Assembly: GCA_026712715.1 (NCBI GenBank) | Contig: JAPOPW010000073.1 | Location: forward strand, 1 to 38,449 | Source of the DNA: Immundisolibacterales bacterium | GTDB lineage: Bacteria; Pseudomonadota; Gammaproteobacteria; HK1 | DNA length: 38,449 nt | Reading direction: 5' to 3' | Shown: one piece after another, positions 1 to 8,340 of the stretch | How positions within the stretch are numbered: the first letter of the stretch is position 1 | Layout: every line of letters starts with the position of its first letter | Position numbers and translations under genes: made by a program | The notes under the pieces: model-generated | What the model was told of the DNA's origin: nothing | The model's input: the letters and a program-made list of their open reading frames with translations, nothing else | Databases searched by the model: none

Positions 1-195
1 AACCGGGCGCGGCGCTGCTGAACCCCATCGGACCGCTCCGCGACCGCCAAAAGCCGCTCGACACCCTCTCCTCGCCGTCAACAGCGAGCTCACGCAATCA
101 ATCGGCTCATCTTCAAACCTAACAAGGATCATCCCTGGGAGCAACCCGAAACGATCCACGTCAACGTCATCACCGATACGTTTCGGCAGCTCAAC

Positions 196-975
196 ATGAG
201 CATGCACGGCGACGACCCGGCCGAGTACCGGCTCCCTGCAAGCCGGGAGCTCGCCGCCCAGTACCTGCTCCTCTACGAAATATCGCTCCCTCACGGCTTC
301 GACCTCAACAACCAGATCGCCGCCGACAAGTCGGCGACCCGGATGACGGTGGCGACGCAGACGCTCTCGTCGAACGAAGTGCTCGCTCTCGATCGCCGCG
401 CATTGCAATGGCTCGCCGACCACGCGCCGAACATCGCTCGTTACGAGAGCTCCGGCTCCACGTTGATGTTTGCGTATCTCGGACGGCACAACACCATCTC
501 GATGCTCGTCGCGACCACAATCGCGCTCATCGGAATCTCCTTCGTCCTCATACTCGCATTGCGGTCGTTGCGGCTCGGACTCGCGAGCCTCGTCCCCAAT
601 CTGGTTCCCGGCGCCCTGGGCTTCGGAATCTGGGGGTTGGCGGTCGGGGAAGTGGGGCTTTCGCTGTCGGTGGTCACCACGATGACACTGGGGATCGTGG
701 TCGACGATACGGTTCACTTCCTCAGCAAGTACCAGCGAGCCCGGCGCGAGTACGGTTTCACGTCTCCCGATGCAGTGCGCGTTGCCTTCCGCACCGTGGG
801 GCGCGCGCTGCTCACGACCTCCCTGGTGCTCGTGGCGGGCTTCGTCGTGGTGAGTCTGTCCAGCTTCGAGCTCAATGTCGGGATGGGCCGTCTCACCGCC
901 ATGGTGATCGCCCTGGCGCTCATGGCCGACTTCCTCCTCCTCCCCCCGCTGCTCATGAAGGTCGAACGGAACTGA
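196..975 (+). CDS. RND/MMPL-type exporter, C-terminal third only (5'-truncated)
   Basis: The product resembles the C-terminal end of the predicted RND-superfamily exporters of the COG1033 type, inner-membrane proton-driven transporters that often act on lipids or other hydrophobic compounds. Visible features are a periplasmic stretch with LNMSMHGDDPAEYRLP at the start, then about six membrane segments from residue 100 on, with the hallmark GIVVDDTVHFL near residue 170. It ends in a normal hydrophobic C-terminus. A whole protein of this family has about 750-800 residues, so only about a third is here. The frame is open back to position 22 and family-like sequence (VITDTFRQLNM) begins near 163, upstream of the first ATG, but an in-frame TGA lies at 19-21. 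The gene is therefore broken or rearranged near the left edge and probably not functional as it stands. The family is fairly sure; the start is not a true start. Confidence 0.75.
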   Translation: MSMHGDDPAEYRLPASRELAAQYLLLYEISLPHGFDLNNQIAADKSATRMTVATQTLSSNEVLALDRRALQWLADHAPNIARYESSGSTLMFAYLGRHNTISMLVATTIALIGISFVLILALRSLRLGLASLVPNLVPGALGFGIWGLAVGEVGLSLSVVTTMTLGIVVDDTVHFLSKYQRARREYGFTSPDAVRVAFRTVGRALLTTSLVLVAGFVVVSLSSFELNVGMGRLTAMVIALALMADFLLLPPLLMKVERN

Positions 976-1090
976 CCCGGAAGACGCGCTCTCGAGAAGC
1001 CGCCGTGCGCGCAAGCGCACCTCCGGCACGACCGGGCTCTCGGGGGCCGCGCGATGCGGGTTTCGCTCCGTGCGCATTTCCACGACGCGG

Positions 1091-1118
1091 TTGACGTACA
1101 ACAGTTTCGTCGTACAAT
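1091..1118 (+). promoter_or_regulatory. Sigma70-like promoter of the ATPase pair
   Basis: TTGACG (1091-1096) and TACAAT (1113-1118) are separated by 16 bases in a locally AT-rich stretch, which is unusual in this GC-rich window. Transcription would start near 1125. The hexamer GTACAA occurs twice here (1096-1101 and 1112-1117), which may be an operator or chance. The site argues for a downstream start codon at 1156 for the first ATPase, since earlier ATGs at 1054 and 1120 lie upstream of or at the predicted transcription start. Confidence 0.5.
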
Positions 1119-1155
1119 AATGTCCACAACAATTCTGATTTACAACCAGAACGAC

Positions 1156-2391
1156 ATGAAAATTGGATCCACCCCCGAATTCTACACCGGCGCTCCCGTC
1201 GACCCCGTCGACCTGCGCTTCCGCGGCGCGTTCGTGGCGAATCTGTGGCGAACGCTTCGCTCCGGGCACGTGGTGCTCGCGGCGCCTCGGCGAACCGGCA
1301 AGACCAGCGTCATGGACTACCTTCGCGACCACCCCGAGAACGGGTTCCGGGTGGTGTCGATCAACGTCCAGGACCTGACCCACCCTGCGGACTTCTTCCA
1401 GGTGCTGCTCGATGCATTCCATGACGCACATCCGGAATTCGTCCGGGACCGCCTTGCCGAGGGCTGGGGACTCGTCAGCGGCGTGCTCGACAGGGTCGAG
1501 TCGATCGGAGCCGGCGGCTTCAAGCTCGCAATTCGCGGAAGCGACCCCGACTGGCGCACGAACTGGCGCCGGCACGGCGACACGTTTCTCGCCCAAGCTC
1601 GCAATGCCGGGGACCCAATTCTCTTCATCATCGACGAATTTCCCGACATGCTGATCAACCTGGCCCGGGAAGACAAAGGGCTGCTCCGCGAGTTCCTCGC
1701 CTGGTTTCGAACCCAGCGCCAGAATCCGGCCCCGACCCGGGACTCGATTCGCTGGCTGGTCGGGGGCTCCGTAAACCTGGCCGGCACCCTCGACGCACTC
1801 GGACTGGTGGACCTCATCAACGACCTCGAAGACGTCTCGCTGCCTCCGCTCACCGAAGAGCACATCGAGACGTTCGTCGCGGACATGCTTGGCGGGCGAA
1901 GCGTCCCGTTCGACGCCGACGTTCCGCGGCGGCTCATCGCTCGCCTGGGCCGTCCCATTCCGTTCTTCATGCAGATTGCGACTCGGGATCTCTACCGGCG
2001 ATGGAAACGCGGGCAGCGCAGAATCGCCGCGACGGATGTCGATGCCGTCTTCAACGAGATGATCGTCGGTTCCGCCGCCCGCACCCAACTGCAGCACTAT
2101 TACTCGAGGATCCGGCAGTACTACGCGGAACCGAAACGCTCGATTGCCCACGCCTTGCTGGGACAGATCAGCGTGAGCGAATCGGGGCTGAGGCGTGAGA
2201 CCCTGCTGCACGAAACGGAACGGGCGCTCGCGGATCTCTGCGCCACGCTCCCGGCACATCAACGCCGGCAGTTGTTCAACCAACTGATGTTCGACCTCGA
2301 GAATGATTTCTACATCGTCGAGGTCGAAGGAGGGACCTGCGACTTCGCGAGCGGCGTGCTGAAGTCGTGGTGGAGAAAGTACCATGCCTGA
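1156..2391 (+). CDS. ORC/Cdc6-like AAA ATPase, first gene of a two-gene system
   Basis: This is a P-loop ATPase resembling the COG1672 / archaeal-ATPase group of STAND-like proteins. Seen in the sequence: Walker A PRRTGKTS about 45 residues from the start, Walker B PILFIIDEF near residue 160, an arginine/serine-rich sensor region (WLVGGSVNL), and a lid segment (LPPLTEEHIETFV). A C-terminal winged-helix-like region ends in FASGVLKSWWRKYHA, typical of this group. No nuclease, TIR, protease or membrane domain is visible. The frame extends to an ATG at 1054 and another at 1120, but the promoter-like site at 1091-1118 favours ATG 1156 (411 residues); no clear Shine-Dalgarno sequence decides it. 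The stop overlaps the start of the next gene by 8 bases (ATGCCTGA), so the two are translationally coupled and the products probably work together. Role unknown; NTP-driven switching or complex assembly is inferred. Confidence 0.75.
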   Translation: MKIGSTPEFYTGAPVDPVDLRFRGAFVANLWRTLRSGHVVLAAPRRTGKTSVMDYLRDHPENGFRVVSINVQDLTHPADFFQVLLDAFHDAHPEFVRDRLAEGWGLVSGVLDRVESIGAGGFKLAIRGSDPDWRTNWRRHGDTFLAQARNAGDPILFIIDEFPDMLINLAREDKGLLREFLAWFRTQRQNPAPTRDSIRWLVGGSVNLAGTLDALGLVDLINDLEDVSLPPLTEEHIETFVADMLGGRSVPFDADVPRRLIARLGRPIPFFMQIATRDLYRRWKRGQRRIAATDVDAVFNEMIVGSAARTQLQHYYSRIRQYYAEPKRSIAHALLGQISVSESGLRRETLLHETERALADLCATLPAHQRRQLFNQLMFDLENDFYIVEVEGGTCDFASGVLKSWWRKYHA

Positions 2392-5113
2392 GCCGGCCCT
2401 CGCTTCGAACATCGGCCTCTACCGGTCCGGGGTGACCAGCCCGGAACGCCTGCGCCGGACCACCGTCGCGCGTGGACACCTTCTCGACAACACCGTCGAG
2501 TCCCTGCGCGGCTCGGTGCGCCGAAAGTCGAAGAACCACCTGCTCTTCATAGGTCCGCGCGGCATCGGCAAGACCCACCTGCTCTCGTGCATCGAAGACA
2601 CCGTCCTGTCCGATAAGACGCTTGGCGAAAGGATCGTGGTCGCCCGGTTCCCGGAAGAATCGAACCGGACCCTTTCCTTCGCCGACTTCCTGATTGGCCT
2701 GTGCGAAATACTGAGCGATGTCCTCGAAGACGAGCCGCGCTGGGCGAAGCTATTCGCCGAAGTGCAGACCGAAGAGGACGACGCCAGGGTCAAGGACACG
2801 CTGGTGCCCGCGATCCGCGAAGAAAATCGCCGGCACGGTCGGACGCTGCTCGTCATGCTCGAGAACCTGGGCGAGGTTCTTTCGAGGCAGATCCGCGACG
2901 GGAAGGACGTCGCCGCATTGCGCAAGTTCCTCATGGCGGACAACGGCTGCCTGCTGGTGGCCACCGCACCCGTGCACTTCGACGGGATCACCGACGTCCG
3001 GCAGCCGTTCTACGACTTCTTCGACATCCAGATGCTGGAGAGCCTGAGCTTCGAGGAAACCGTCGAAGTCATCCGCAGCAATCTCGAGTGGGAAGAACGC
3101 ACGGGCATACTCGCGACCCTGGAAGACATGCGCCCGCGACTCGAGGCGCTCTATCGCATGACGGGGGGCAACCCGCGCCTCACGATGATGCTCTATGAGC
3201 TGATCGCCCACGAGTCAATCACCGGGGTGCAGGAGCAATTCCACTTGCTCCTCGATCGGGTCTCGCCGTTCTACCAGGGCCGATTGAATGACCTGCCCCC
3301 CGGCCAGCGCGCCCTGCTCGAGTGCCTTGCGAGCATGCGCGGCGAAGAGAAGACTCCGGCCGCCATCGCCGCGCGCATGCGAACGAGCCAGCAGGAGACT
3401 TCATCGCTCCTCAAGCGTCTCTCCGATGCCCACTACCTGCGTTCGGAGCGGCACCCGCGGGATCGGCGCTCGCGCCTCTACATGATCCGCGAGGGGTTCT
3501 TCGACATCTGGCTCGCGATGAATCTCTCCCGCGGCGCCCGCAAGCGCCTTCCGTTCCTGCTCGAGTTCTTCAGCCTCTTCTACCCGGACATCGCGGCCCG
3601 CAACGAAAAGCGGCTCCATCTACGCGCAAAGCTTCTCGAAGAGGGAATTACCGACGTGGAGAGCGCCCTCGACTACCTTAGCGAGGTCGGCGACCAGGGG
3701 GAGCGGGCGAGCGCGAAGCTCGACATGGCCAGGACCTTCGCCCGCCTCGGGGAGACCGAGCAGGTGGCGAGCTACGTGCTCGAAGCCGCGCCGCTGGCCG
3801 GCGACGGCGTGAGCCGGTCGATTGCCCGCATCGTTTCGAGCACTCCGTCCGCTCCGAACTATCTCTCCGAGATCGAGGAAATGATCGCGGCGTGGGAAAA
3901 GCACCGGAGCGGCGAGCTCGAAGCGTTCGCCCACCACCTCGCTGAGATGGGCAAAGGGCTGACACTCCGCACCTTCTCCGAGACGCGACTGGCCTTTCTC
4001 CGAGATGCGCTGGAAAGCGTGGACAAGGCTGAGGAACGGATTGCGCTGCGCCTGCGAATTGCGGCGGTGCTGATGGATCTCGCCCGTTGGGAGGAGTGCG
4101 AGGAGCAGCAGCGCCAAGCGCTCGCTGAGGCAATCGTAGGCCCTAGTTCGACACTTGTCGCAAGGGCATCGGGCGAGCTAGCCCAACTCCTCCAGTGCAC
4201 CAATCGACTTGAAGAGGCGGAGCCGTTGACCCGGCGGGCGCTGGAGATCGACGAAACCGTCCTCGGAAAACAACACCCGGCCGTGGCGAGGGATTTGAAC
4301 ATCCTGGCCATTCTGCTGCTGGAAACTGGCCGCATCGCGGAGGCCGAACAACTACTGCGGCGGGCGCTCGATATAGACTCGACCACTTTCGAAAGGCATC
4401 ACCCGACAATAGCTAGGGACTTGAACAACTTGGCAACTCTCCTGCTGGACACCAACCGCATTGAGGAAGCCGAACCGCTGTTGAGGCGCGCGCTGGAAAT
4501 CGACGTCGCCGCCTTGGGCGACCAAGACCCCACGGTGGCGACAAGTCTTGGCAACCTAGCGACTCTTGTACAGCGCACCGGTCGGTTCGAAGAGGCTGAG
4601 TCACTGATGCGCCGTGCGCTAGATGTCGACTTGGCCGCCTTAGGCGAACACCACCCAACGGTGGCGCTTCGATCGAACAACCTGGCGACTCTGCTGTTGG
4701 AAACCGGCCGAATCGAGGAGGCCGAACAACTGCTGCGGCGAGCGCTGGATATCAGCGTGGCTGCTCTCGGCGAGCAACACCCTACTGTAGCGATTGAATT
4801 GAACAACTTGGCGAGTCTGCTGCAGGACTCCGACCGAATCGAGGAGGCCGAACCACTGTTGCGGCGGGCGCTCGAGGTCGATGTGGCCGCCTTGGGCGAG
4901 AAGCACCCGAACGCAGCGATTCGGCTTAACAACCTCGCAACTTTACTGCTGGACACCAATCGGCGCAGGGAAGCCGTGCCACTCTTGCGGCAATCCCTCG
5001 AAATCTTCCGTGCTGTCCTGCAGCAGACCGGACACGAGCATCCCTGCTTCCGATCTGCAAAGGAGAACTACTTGTTACTCCAGCACTCCACGGAACCGGA
5101 TGAGCCGAGTTGA
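2384..5113 (+). CDS. STAND-like ATPase with C-terminal TPR array
   Basis: A 909-residue multidomain protein. Residues about 35-300 form a P-loop ATPase with Walker A GPRGIGKTHLL (about residue 56) and a Walker-B-like strand LLVMLENL in which the usual Asp is replaced by Glu. Residues about 300-400 look like a winged helix followed by RLYMIREGFFDIWLAMN, a motif of ORC-like ATPases. A helical linker follows, and about residues 592-900 hold seven TPRs of 42 residues, each close to LEEAEPLLRRALEID plus LGE.HPTVA. The architecture (ATPase switch, winged helix, superstructure-forming repeats) is that of STAND sensors, where repeats bind a ligand and nucleotide drives oligomerisation. No effector domain is seen at either end. 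The start overlaps the upstream ATPase by 8 bases. The TPR-coding part uses more A/T-ending codons than its neighbours. Whether it serves defence, regulation or another process cannot be told from sequence. Confidence 0.78.
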   Translation: MPEPALASNIGLYRSGVTSPERLRRTTVARGHLLDNTVESLRGSVRRKSKNHLLFIGPRGIGKTHLLSCIEDTVLSDKTLGERIVVARFPEESNRTLSFADFLIGLCEILSDVLEDEPRWAKLFAEVQTEEDDARVKDTLVPAIREENRRHGRTLLVMLENLGEVLSRQIRDGKDVAALRKFLMADNGCLLVATAPVHFDGITDVRQPFYDFFDIQMLESLSFEETVEVIRSNLEWEERTGILATLEDMRPRLEALYRMTGGNPRLTMMLYELIAHESITGVQEQFHLLLDRVSPFYQGRLNDLPPGQRALLECLASMRGEEKTPAAIAARMRTSQQETSSLLKRLSDAHYLRSERHPRDRRSRLYMIREGFFDIWLAMNLSRGARKRLPFLLEFFSLFYPDIAARNEKRLHLRAKLLEEGITDVESALDYLSEVGDQGERASAKLDMARTFARLGETEQVASYVLEAAPLAGDGVSRSIARIVSSTPSAPNYLSEIEEMIAAWEKHRSGELEAFAHHLAEMGKGLTLRTFSETRLAFLRDALESVDKAEERIALRLRIAAVLMDLARWEECEEQQRQALAEAIVGPSSTLVARASGELAQLLQCTNRLEEAEPLTRRALEIDETVLGKQHPAVARDLNILAILLLETGRIAEAEQLLRRALDIDSTTFERHHPTIARDLNNLATLLLDTNRIEEAEPLLRRALEIDVAALGDQDPTVATSLGNLATLVQRTGRFEEAESLMRRALDVDLAALGEHHPTVALRSNNLATLLLETGRIEEAEQLLRRALDISVAALGEQHPTVAIELNNLASLLQDSDRIEEAEPLLRRALEVDVAALGEKHPNAAIRLNNLATLLLDTNRRREAVPLLRQSLEIFRAVLQQTGHEHPCFRSAKENYLLLQHSTEPDEPS
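4158..5090 (+). repeat. Seven tandem 126-bp repeats encoding TPRs
   Basis: Within the STAND-like gene, units of 126 bp (42 residues) recur with strong similarity at both protein and DNA level, for example AACCTGGCGACTCTGCTG-like and CGGCGGGCGCTGGA-like blocks. The repeat length and the A-E-LLRRALEI core are those of kinesin-light-chain-type TPRs. The lower GC and near-identity of units suggest recent duplication or copy-number change. Confidence 0.8.
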
Positions 5114-5389
5114 CCGGCAACGCCGGCCGCGAACACCCCGGTCGAGTCGGTCGCTTCGAAGCTTCGGCTCCATCAGATGATGCGCGGAACGCTGACGCAG
5201 CCGACTCGCGGTGCTCGTCCAGAATCTCGGAATCGTCTGGTTGGCGGTACCCAACTTGAACGTTCGACAAGCCGGGTCGGGCACGGGCGCCGGCGCAGGA
5301 GACGGACCCGCCGCTCGTATTCAACCGGCCGGGGAAGTCGAGATCCCTCCTGAACCGGGTCGACGGGTGGTGAGGCCTGATCCATGGCG
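5114..5389. other. Intergenic, no gene recognised
   Basis: This 276-base stretch lies between the plus-strand ATPase pair and the minus-strand oppF-like gene, so both genes end into it. I see no convincing coding sequence, strong T-tailed hairpin or RNA gene in it. Confidence 0.5.
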
Positions 5390-6382
5390 TCACGCGGCCA
5401 CCGTTTCTTCGTGGACGGCGTGGCAGGCGACGCCGTCCAGGAGGGCCGGCACCTCGCGGCGGCAGCGGTCGAAGGCGAGGGGGCAGCGCGGGTGGAAGGC
5501 GCAACCGGGAGGCGGGTCGATGGGGCTCGGGATCTCGCCCGCGATTTCCGCATCGGGCCGGCCCCGGGTCGACACGTCCGGCACCGCGTTCAGCAGCAGT
5601 CGCGTATAGGGGTGTCGGGGGCTTTGGAAGAGCGTTCGCCCGTCGCCGATTTCCACCACCCGGCCGAGATACATGACCGCGATGCGGTCGGCCATGTGCC
5701 GGACGACGGCCAGGTCATGGCTGATGAGGAGGTAGGTGAGTTCGAACCGGTCCTGGAGGTCGCGCATCAGGTTGAGGATCTGCGCCTGCACGGAGACGTC
5801 GAGGGCCGAGGTCGGCTCGTCGCAGACGATGAGCTCCGCGCTGGAGGCGAGGGCTCGCGCGATGGCGACCCGCTGGCGCTGCCCCCCCGAGAACTCATGG
5901 GGAAAGCGGAACCGGTCGCCGGAGTGAAGCCCGACCAGGGAGAGCAGCTCGTCGACCCGGTCGGCGACCTCTTCGTTCGACCGGGCGAGGCCGAAGGCGC
6001 GGATCGGCTCGGCGATGATCCGTTCGATTCGCCAGCGGGGGTTGAGGCTCGCGTAGGGATCCTGGAAGACCATGTGGATGCGGCGGCGGAACCGCTGGCG
6101 CGCGGCGGCGGAGCCGGGATCGGTCAGCGAGACCCCGTCGATTCGGACCCGGCCCTCCGACGGGGGAAGGAGGCCGACCACCATGCGCGCCACCGTGGTC
6201 TTCCCCGAGCCCGATTCGCCGACGAGTCCGAAGGTCTCGGCTCGCTCGATTGCGAACGTGACGTCCTTCACCGCCGTCAGGTAGCGGCGCGGCTCACCCG
6301 CGACGACGCGCGCGAGCCACGGCCTCGACACGTCGAATTCGCGGCTGACGCCGCTCAATTCGACCGCCGGAGACCCGTTCAC
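5390..6382 (-). CDS. Peptide/opine-type ABC transporter ATPase (OppF/DppF-like)
   Basis: This is a cytoplasmic ATPase of the oligopeptide/dipeptide/nickel importer family. It shows Walker A GESGSGKTT, signature FSGGQRQRV, Walker B LIVCDEPTSALD, and the C-terminal oligopeptide-transporter domain with the cysteine-rich CAFHPRCPLAFDRC motif. The frame runs upstream to 6469, but the best start is GTG 6382, preceded by GAGG and overlapping the oppD-like stop by 4 bases (GTGA); this gives 330 residues, the usual length. It pairs with the upstream OppD-like protein. No permease lies next to it; the likely partners are the B and C permeases and binding protein at 16299-19937, about 9 kb away on the same strand. 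It would power uptake of the cluster's unknown substrate. Confidence 0.9.
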   Translation of the reverse strand: MNGSPAVELSGVSREFDVSRPWLARVVAGEPRRYLTAVKDVTFAIERAETFGLVGESGSGKTTVARMVVGLLPPSEGRVRIDGVSLTDPGSAAARQRFRRRIHMVFQDPYASLNPRWRIERIIAEPIRAFGLARSNEEVADRVDELLSLVGLHSGDRFRFPHEFSGGQRQRVAIARALASSAELIVCDEPTSALDVSVQAQILNLMRDLQDRFELTYLLISHDLAVVRHMADRIAVMYLGRVVEIGDGRTLFQSPRHPYTRLLLNAVPDVSTRGRPDAEIAGEIPSPIDPPPGCAFHPRCPLAFDRCRREVPALLDGVACHAVHEETVAA

Positions 6383-7404
6383 CGGGCTGCCTCGGCGGAG
6401 CCGTCGTAGAGGTGACAGGCGACCGTACGGCCATCCTTCGCCACCAGGGGCGGGCGCCTCGCCGCGCAACGTTCGAACGCCTGCGGGCAGCGCGGGTGAA
6501 AAGCGCAGCCGCCGGGAATCGCAGACAGGCGCGGCATCGTGCCCGGGATCTGAACGAGCCGGCGCGCGTCCTGATCGAGGGACGGAATCGCCCCCATCAG
6601 GCCCACCGCGTACGGATGCAGGGGCTGGTCGATGAGGTCCGAGACGGGCCCGATCTCCGCGAGGCGCCCCGCGTACATCACCGCGACCCGGTCCGCGGTG
6701 TTCGCGACCACTCCCATGTCGTGGGTCACCAGCATCACCGCGGTGCCCCGATCACGGCACAGCCGCTTGATGAGGGCGAGGATCTGGGCCTGCACCGAGA
6801 CGTCGAGGGCCGTCGTCGGCTCGTCGGCGATGACCAGCTCGGGTTCCGCGCAGAGCGCGAGCGCAATGACCACCCGCTGGCGCATGCCGCCGGAGAACTC
6901 GTGCGGATAGGCGCCGATTCGCTCTTCCGCGGCCGGGATGCCCACCTCCACGAGCAGGGCGAGCGCCCTCCTGCGCGCCTCGCCGGCCGTGAGATCGAGA
7001 TGCGACCGCATGGTCTCGACGAGCTGGTCGCCGACGCTGAACAGGGGATTCAGGCTGGTCAGCGGGTCCTGGAAGATCATCCCGATCCGGCGTCCCCGCA
7101 CCGCGCGCATCTCGTCTTCCGACAAACCGTCGATGCGCTCGCCCCCGAGCCGGATCTCGCCGTCCGCCACCCTTCCGGGGGGGTCGACGAGCCCGATGAT
7201 CGCGGCTCCGGTCACCGACTTTCCGGCCCCTGACTCACCGACGACGCCGAGGACCTCGCCCCGCCCGATGTCGAACGACACCCCGTCGATGGCGGTCAGC
7301 ACCCCGCGGCGCATGGCGAACTCCACGCGCAGATCGCGAATCGAGAGCACGGGCGCCTCGTCGCGGGCCGGCGGTGCCGGATCCGGGCTCATCCGCCGCC
7401 CCAT
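6379..7404 (-). CDS. Peptide/opine-type ABC transporter ATPase (OppD/DppD-like)
   Basis: The first ATPase of the OppD/OppF pair, 341 residues. Motifs: Walker A GESGAGKSV, signature FSGGMRQRV, Walker B LVIADEPTTALD, switch His in VTHDMG, and C-terminal CAFHPRCPQAFERC. It is translated just before the OppF-like gene with a 4-base overlap, so the two form one transcription unit. ATG 7404 opens the frame, but ATG 7392 (MSPDP) has a better purine-rich upstream sequence and may be the real start. The gene is divergent from the SDR/RraA pair, with 122 bases between, so the control region at 7405-7526 is shared. Confidence 0.9.
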   Translation of the reverse strand: MGRRMSPDPAPPARDEAPVLSIRDLRVEFAMRRGVLTAIDGVSFDIGRGEVLGVVGESGAGKSVTGAAIIGLVDPPGRVADGEIRLGGERIDGLSEDEMRAVRGRRIGMIFQDPLTSLNPLFSVGDQLVETMRSHLDLTAGEARRRALALLVEVGIPAAEERIGAYPHEFSGGMRQRVVIALALCAEPELVIADEPTTALDVSVQAQILALIKRLCRDRGTAVMLVTHDMGVVANTADRVAVMYAGRLAEIGPVSDLIDQPLHPYAVGLMGAIPSLDQDARRLVQIPGTMPRLSAIPGGCAFHPRCPQAFERCAARRPPLVAKDGRTVACHLYDGSAEAAR

Positions 7405-7485
7405 ACAGGCCGGATTTCCGCTCTGTCCGGCCGCGATCGAAGCGGCGAGGAAGCGTCGAAGCGCCCCTCCGGCACGTGCAAGTTC

Positions 7486-7519
7486 ATGTATTACAATCTA
7501 ACAAATCGCAAGGAGAGGA
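7486..7519 (+). promoter_or_regulatory. Candidate GntR operator, -10 box and ribosome binding site of the SDR gene
   Basis: ATGTATTACAA (7486-7496) is a TGT-N3-ACA palindrome close to the TNGTNNNACNA consensus of FadR/FCD-type GntR regulators. TACAAT (7492-7497) fits a -10 box overlapping it, so binding would block transcription; I do not see a good -35. AAGGAGAGGA (7510-7519) is a strong ribosome binding site that fixes the SDR start at GTG 7527. Confidence 0.45.
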
Positions 7520-7526
7520 CGGAGCA

Positions 7527-8288
7527 GTGCCCGGAAGACTGGCCGGAAAGGTCGCGGTGATCACCGGCGGAGCTTCGGGAATCGGCCTCGCCAGCCTCAG
7601 GCTCTTCGCCCGGGAAGGCGCCGATCTGGTGATCGTGGACCGCGACATCGCCAAGCTCGCGGATGCCGATCGCGACACTGCGGGCGGCTCGTGTCTGCTC
7701 CTCGAAGGCGACGTGGGCGACGAGGAAACGGTGGAACGCCATGCGGCGGCCATCGCCGAGCGGTTCGGCGGGTTCGACGTCCTTCTCGCATGCGCCGGGT
7801 GGTCGAGCCGCAAGAGCGTTCCGGACACCACCCTCTCGGAGTGGGAGGGGGTGCTCAACACCAACCTCACCGGCAGCTTCCTCTGGTCGCGGGCCGCGAT
7901 CCGATCGATGCGCGGCCGGGGCGGCGGGTCCGTCATCCTCATCGCCTCCCAGCTCGCCTTCGCAGGCGGCCGGCGCAACGCCGCGTACCTCGCTTCCAAG
8001 GGCGCGGTCGCCTCGCTCGCGCGCACGATGGCGGTGGACCACGCGCCGGAAGGGATCCGGGTCAACGCGATCGTCCCCGGCGCCATCCGGACCCCGCTCC
8101 TCGAGTCCGGATTCGCTCGGGCCGACGATCCGGTGGCGGCGCGGGCCTGGTCGGTCTCGCGCCACCCGCTCGGGCGCCTCGGCGAGCCGGAGGAGGTGGC
8201 GCAGGCCGCCCTCTTCCTCGCGAGCGGCGAATCCTCGTTCACCACCGGGTCGTGCCTGATGGTGGACGGGGGCTGGCTCGCCGGCTGA
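7527..8288 (+). CDS. Short-chain dehydrogenase/reductase (SDR)
   Basis: A classical SDR of 253 residues that oxidises an alcohol or reduces a ketone with NAD(P). Seen: cofactor motif TGGASGIG (residues 13-20), Asp after the second strand (VIVDRD), CAG at 89-91, Asn113, and the catalytic Ser141, Tyr154 and Lys158 (YLASK). It ends with MVDGGWLAG, the usual FabG-like tail. The frame is open upstream to 7374, but GTG 7527 follows a strong AAGGAGAGGA and matches the family start. The acidic residue after strand 2 suggests NAD preference (inference). It is followed 52 bases later by the RraA-like gene and is probably co-transcribed. It belongs to the catabolic cluster; the substrate is unknown. Confidence 0.9.
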   Translation: MPGRLAGKVAVITGGASGIGLASLRLFAREGADLVIVDRDIAKLADADRDTAGGSCLLLEGDVGDEETVERHAAAIAERFGGFDVLLACAGWSSRKSVPDTTLSEWEGVLNTNLTGSFLWSRAAIRSMRGRGGGSVILIASQLAFAGGRRNAAYLASKGAVASLARTMAVDHAPEGIRVNAIVPGAIRTPLLESGFARADDPVAARAWSVSRHPLGRLGEPEEVAQAALFLASGESSFTTGSCLMVDGGWLAG

Positions 8289-8340
8289 ACCGCCGCCCCA
8301 CCAACCCCGCATCCCCGCGCCCGCAATCCGGAGAAAGAGC

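Noticed and set aside
1054..1155. N-terminal extension of the first ATPase from ATG 1054 or 1120
   Set aside because: The segment overlaps a good promoter-like site and is compositionally unlike the protein; ATG 1156 is preferred though not proven.
4158..5090. Regular repeats that might be a CRISPR or satellite array
   Set aside because: The 126-base period is in frame and encodes 42-residue TPRs with no spacers.
5384..6409. Long open frames opposite the ABC, hydantoinase and transporter genes
   Set aside because: They are antisense shadows of GC-rich genes, rich in Arg, Gly and Pro, with no family motifs; the opposite strand has clear domains.
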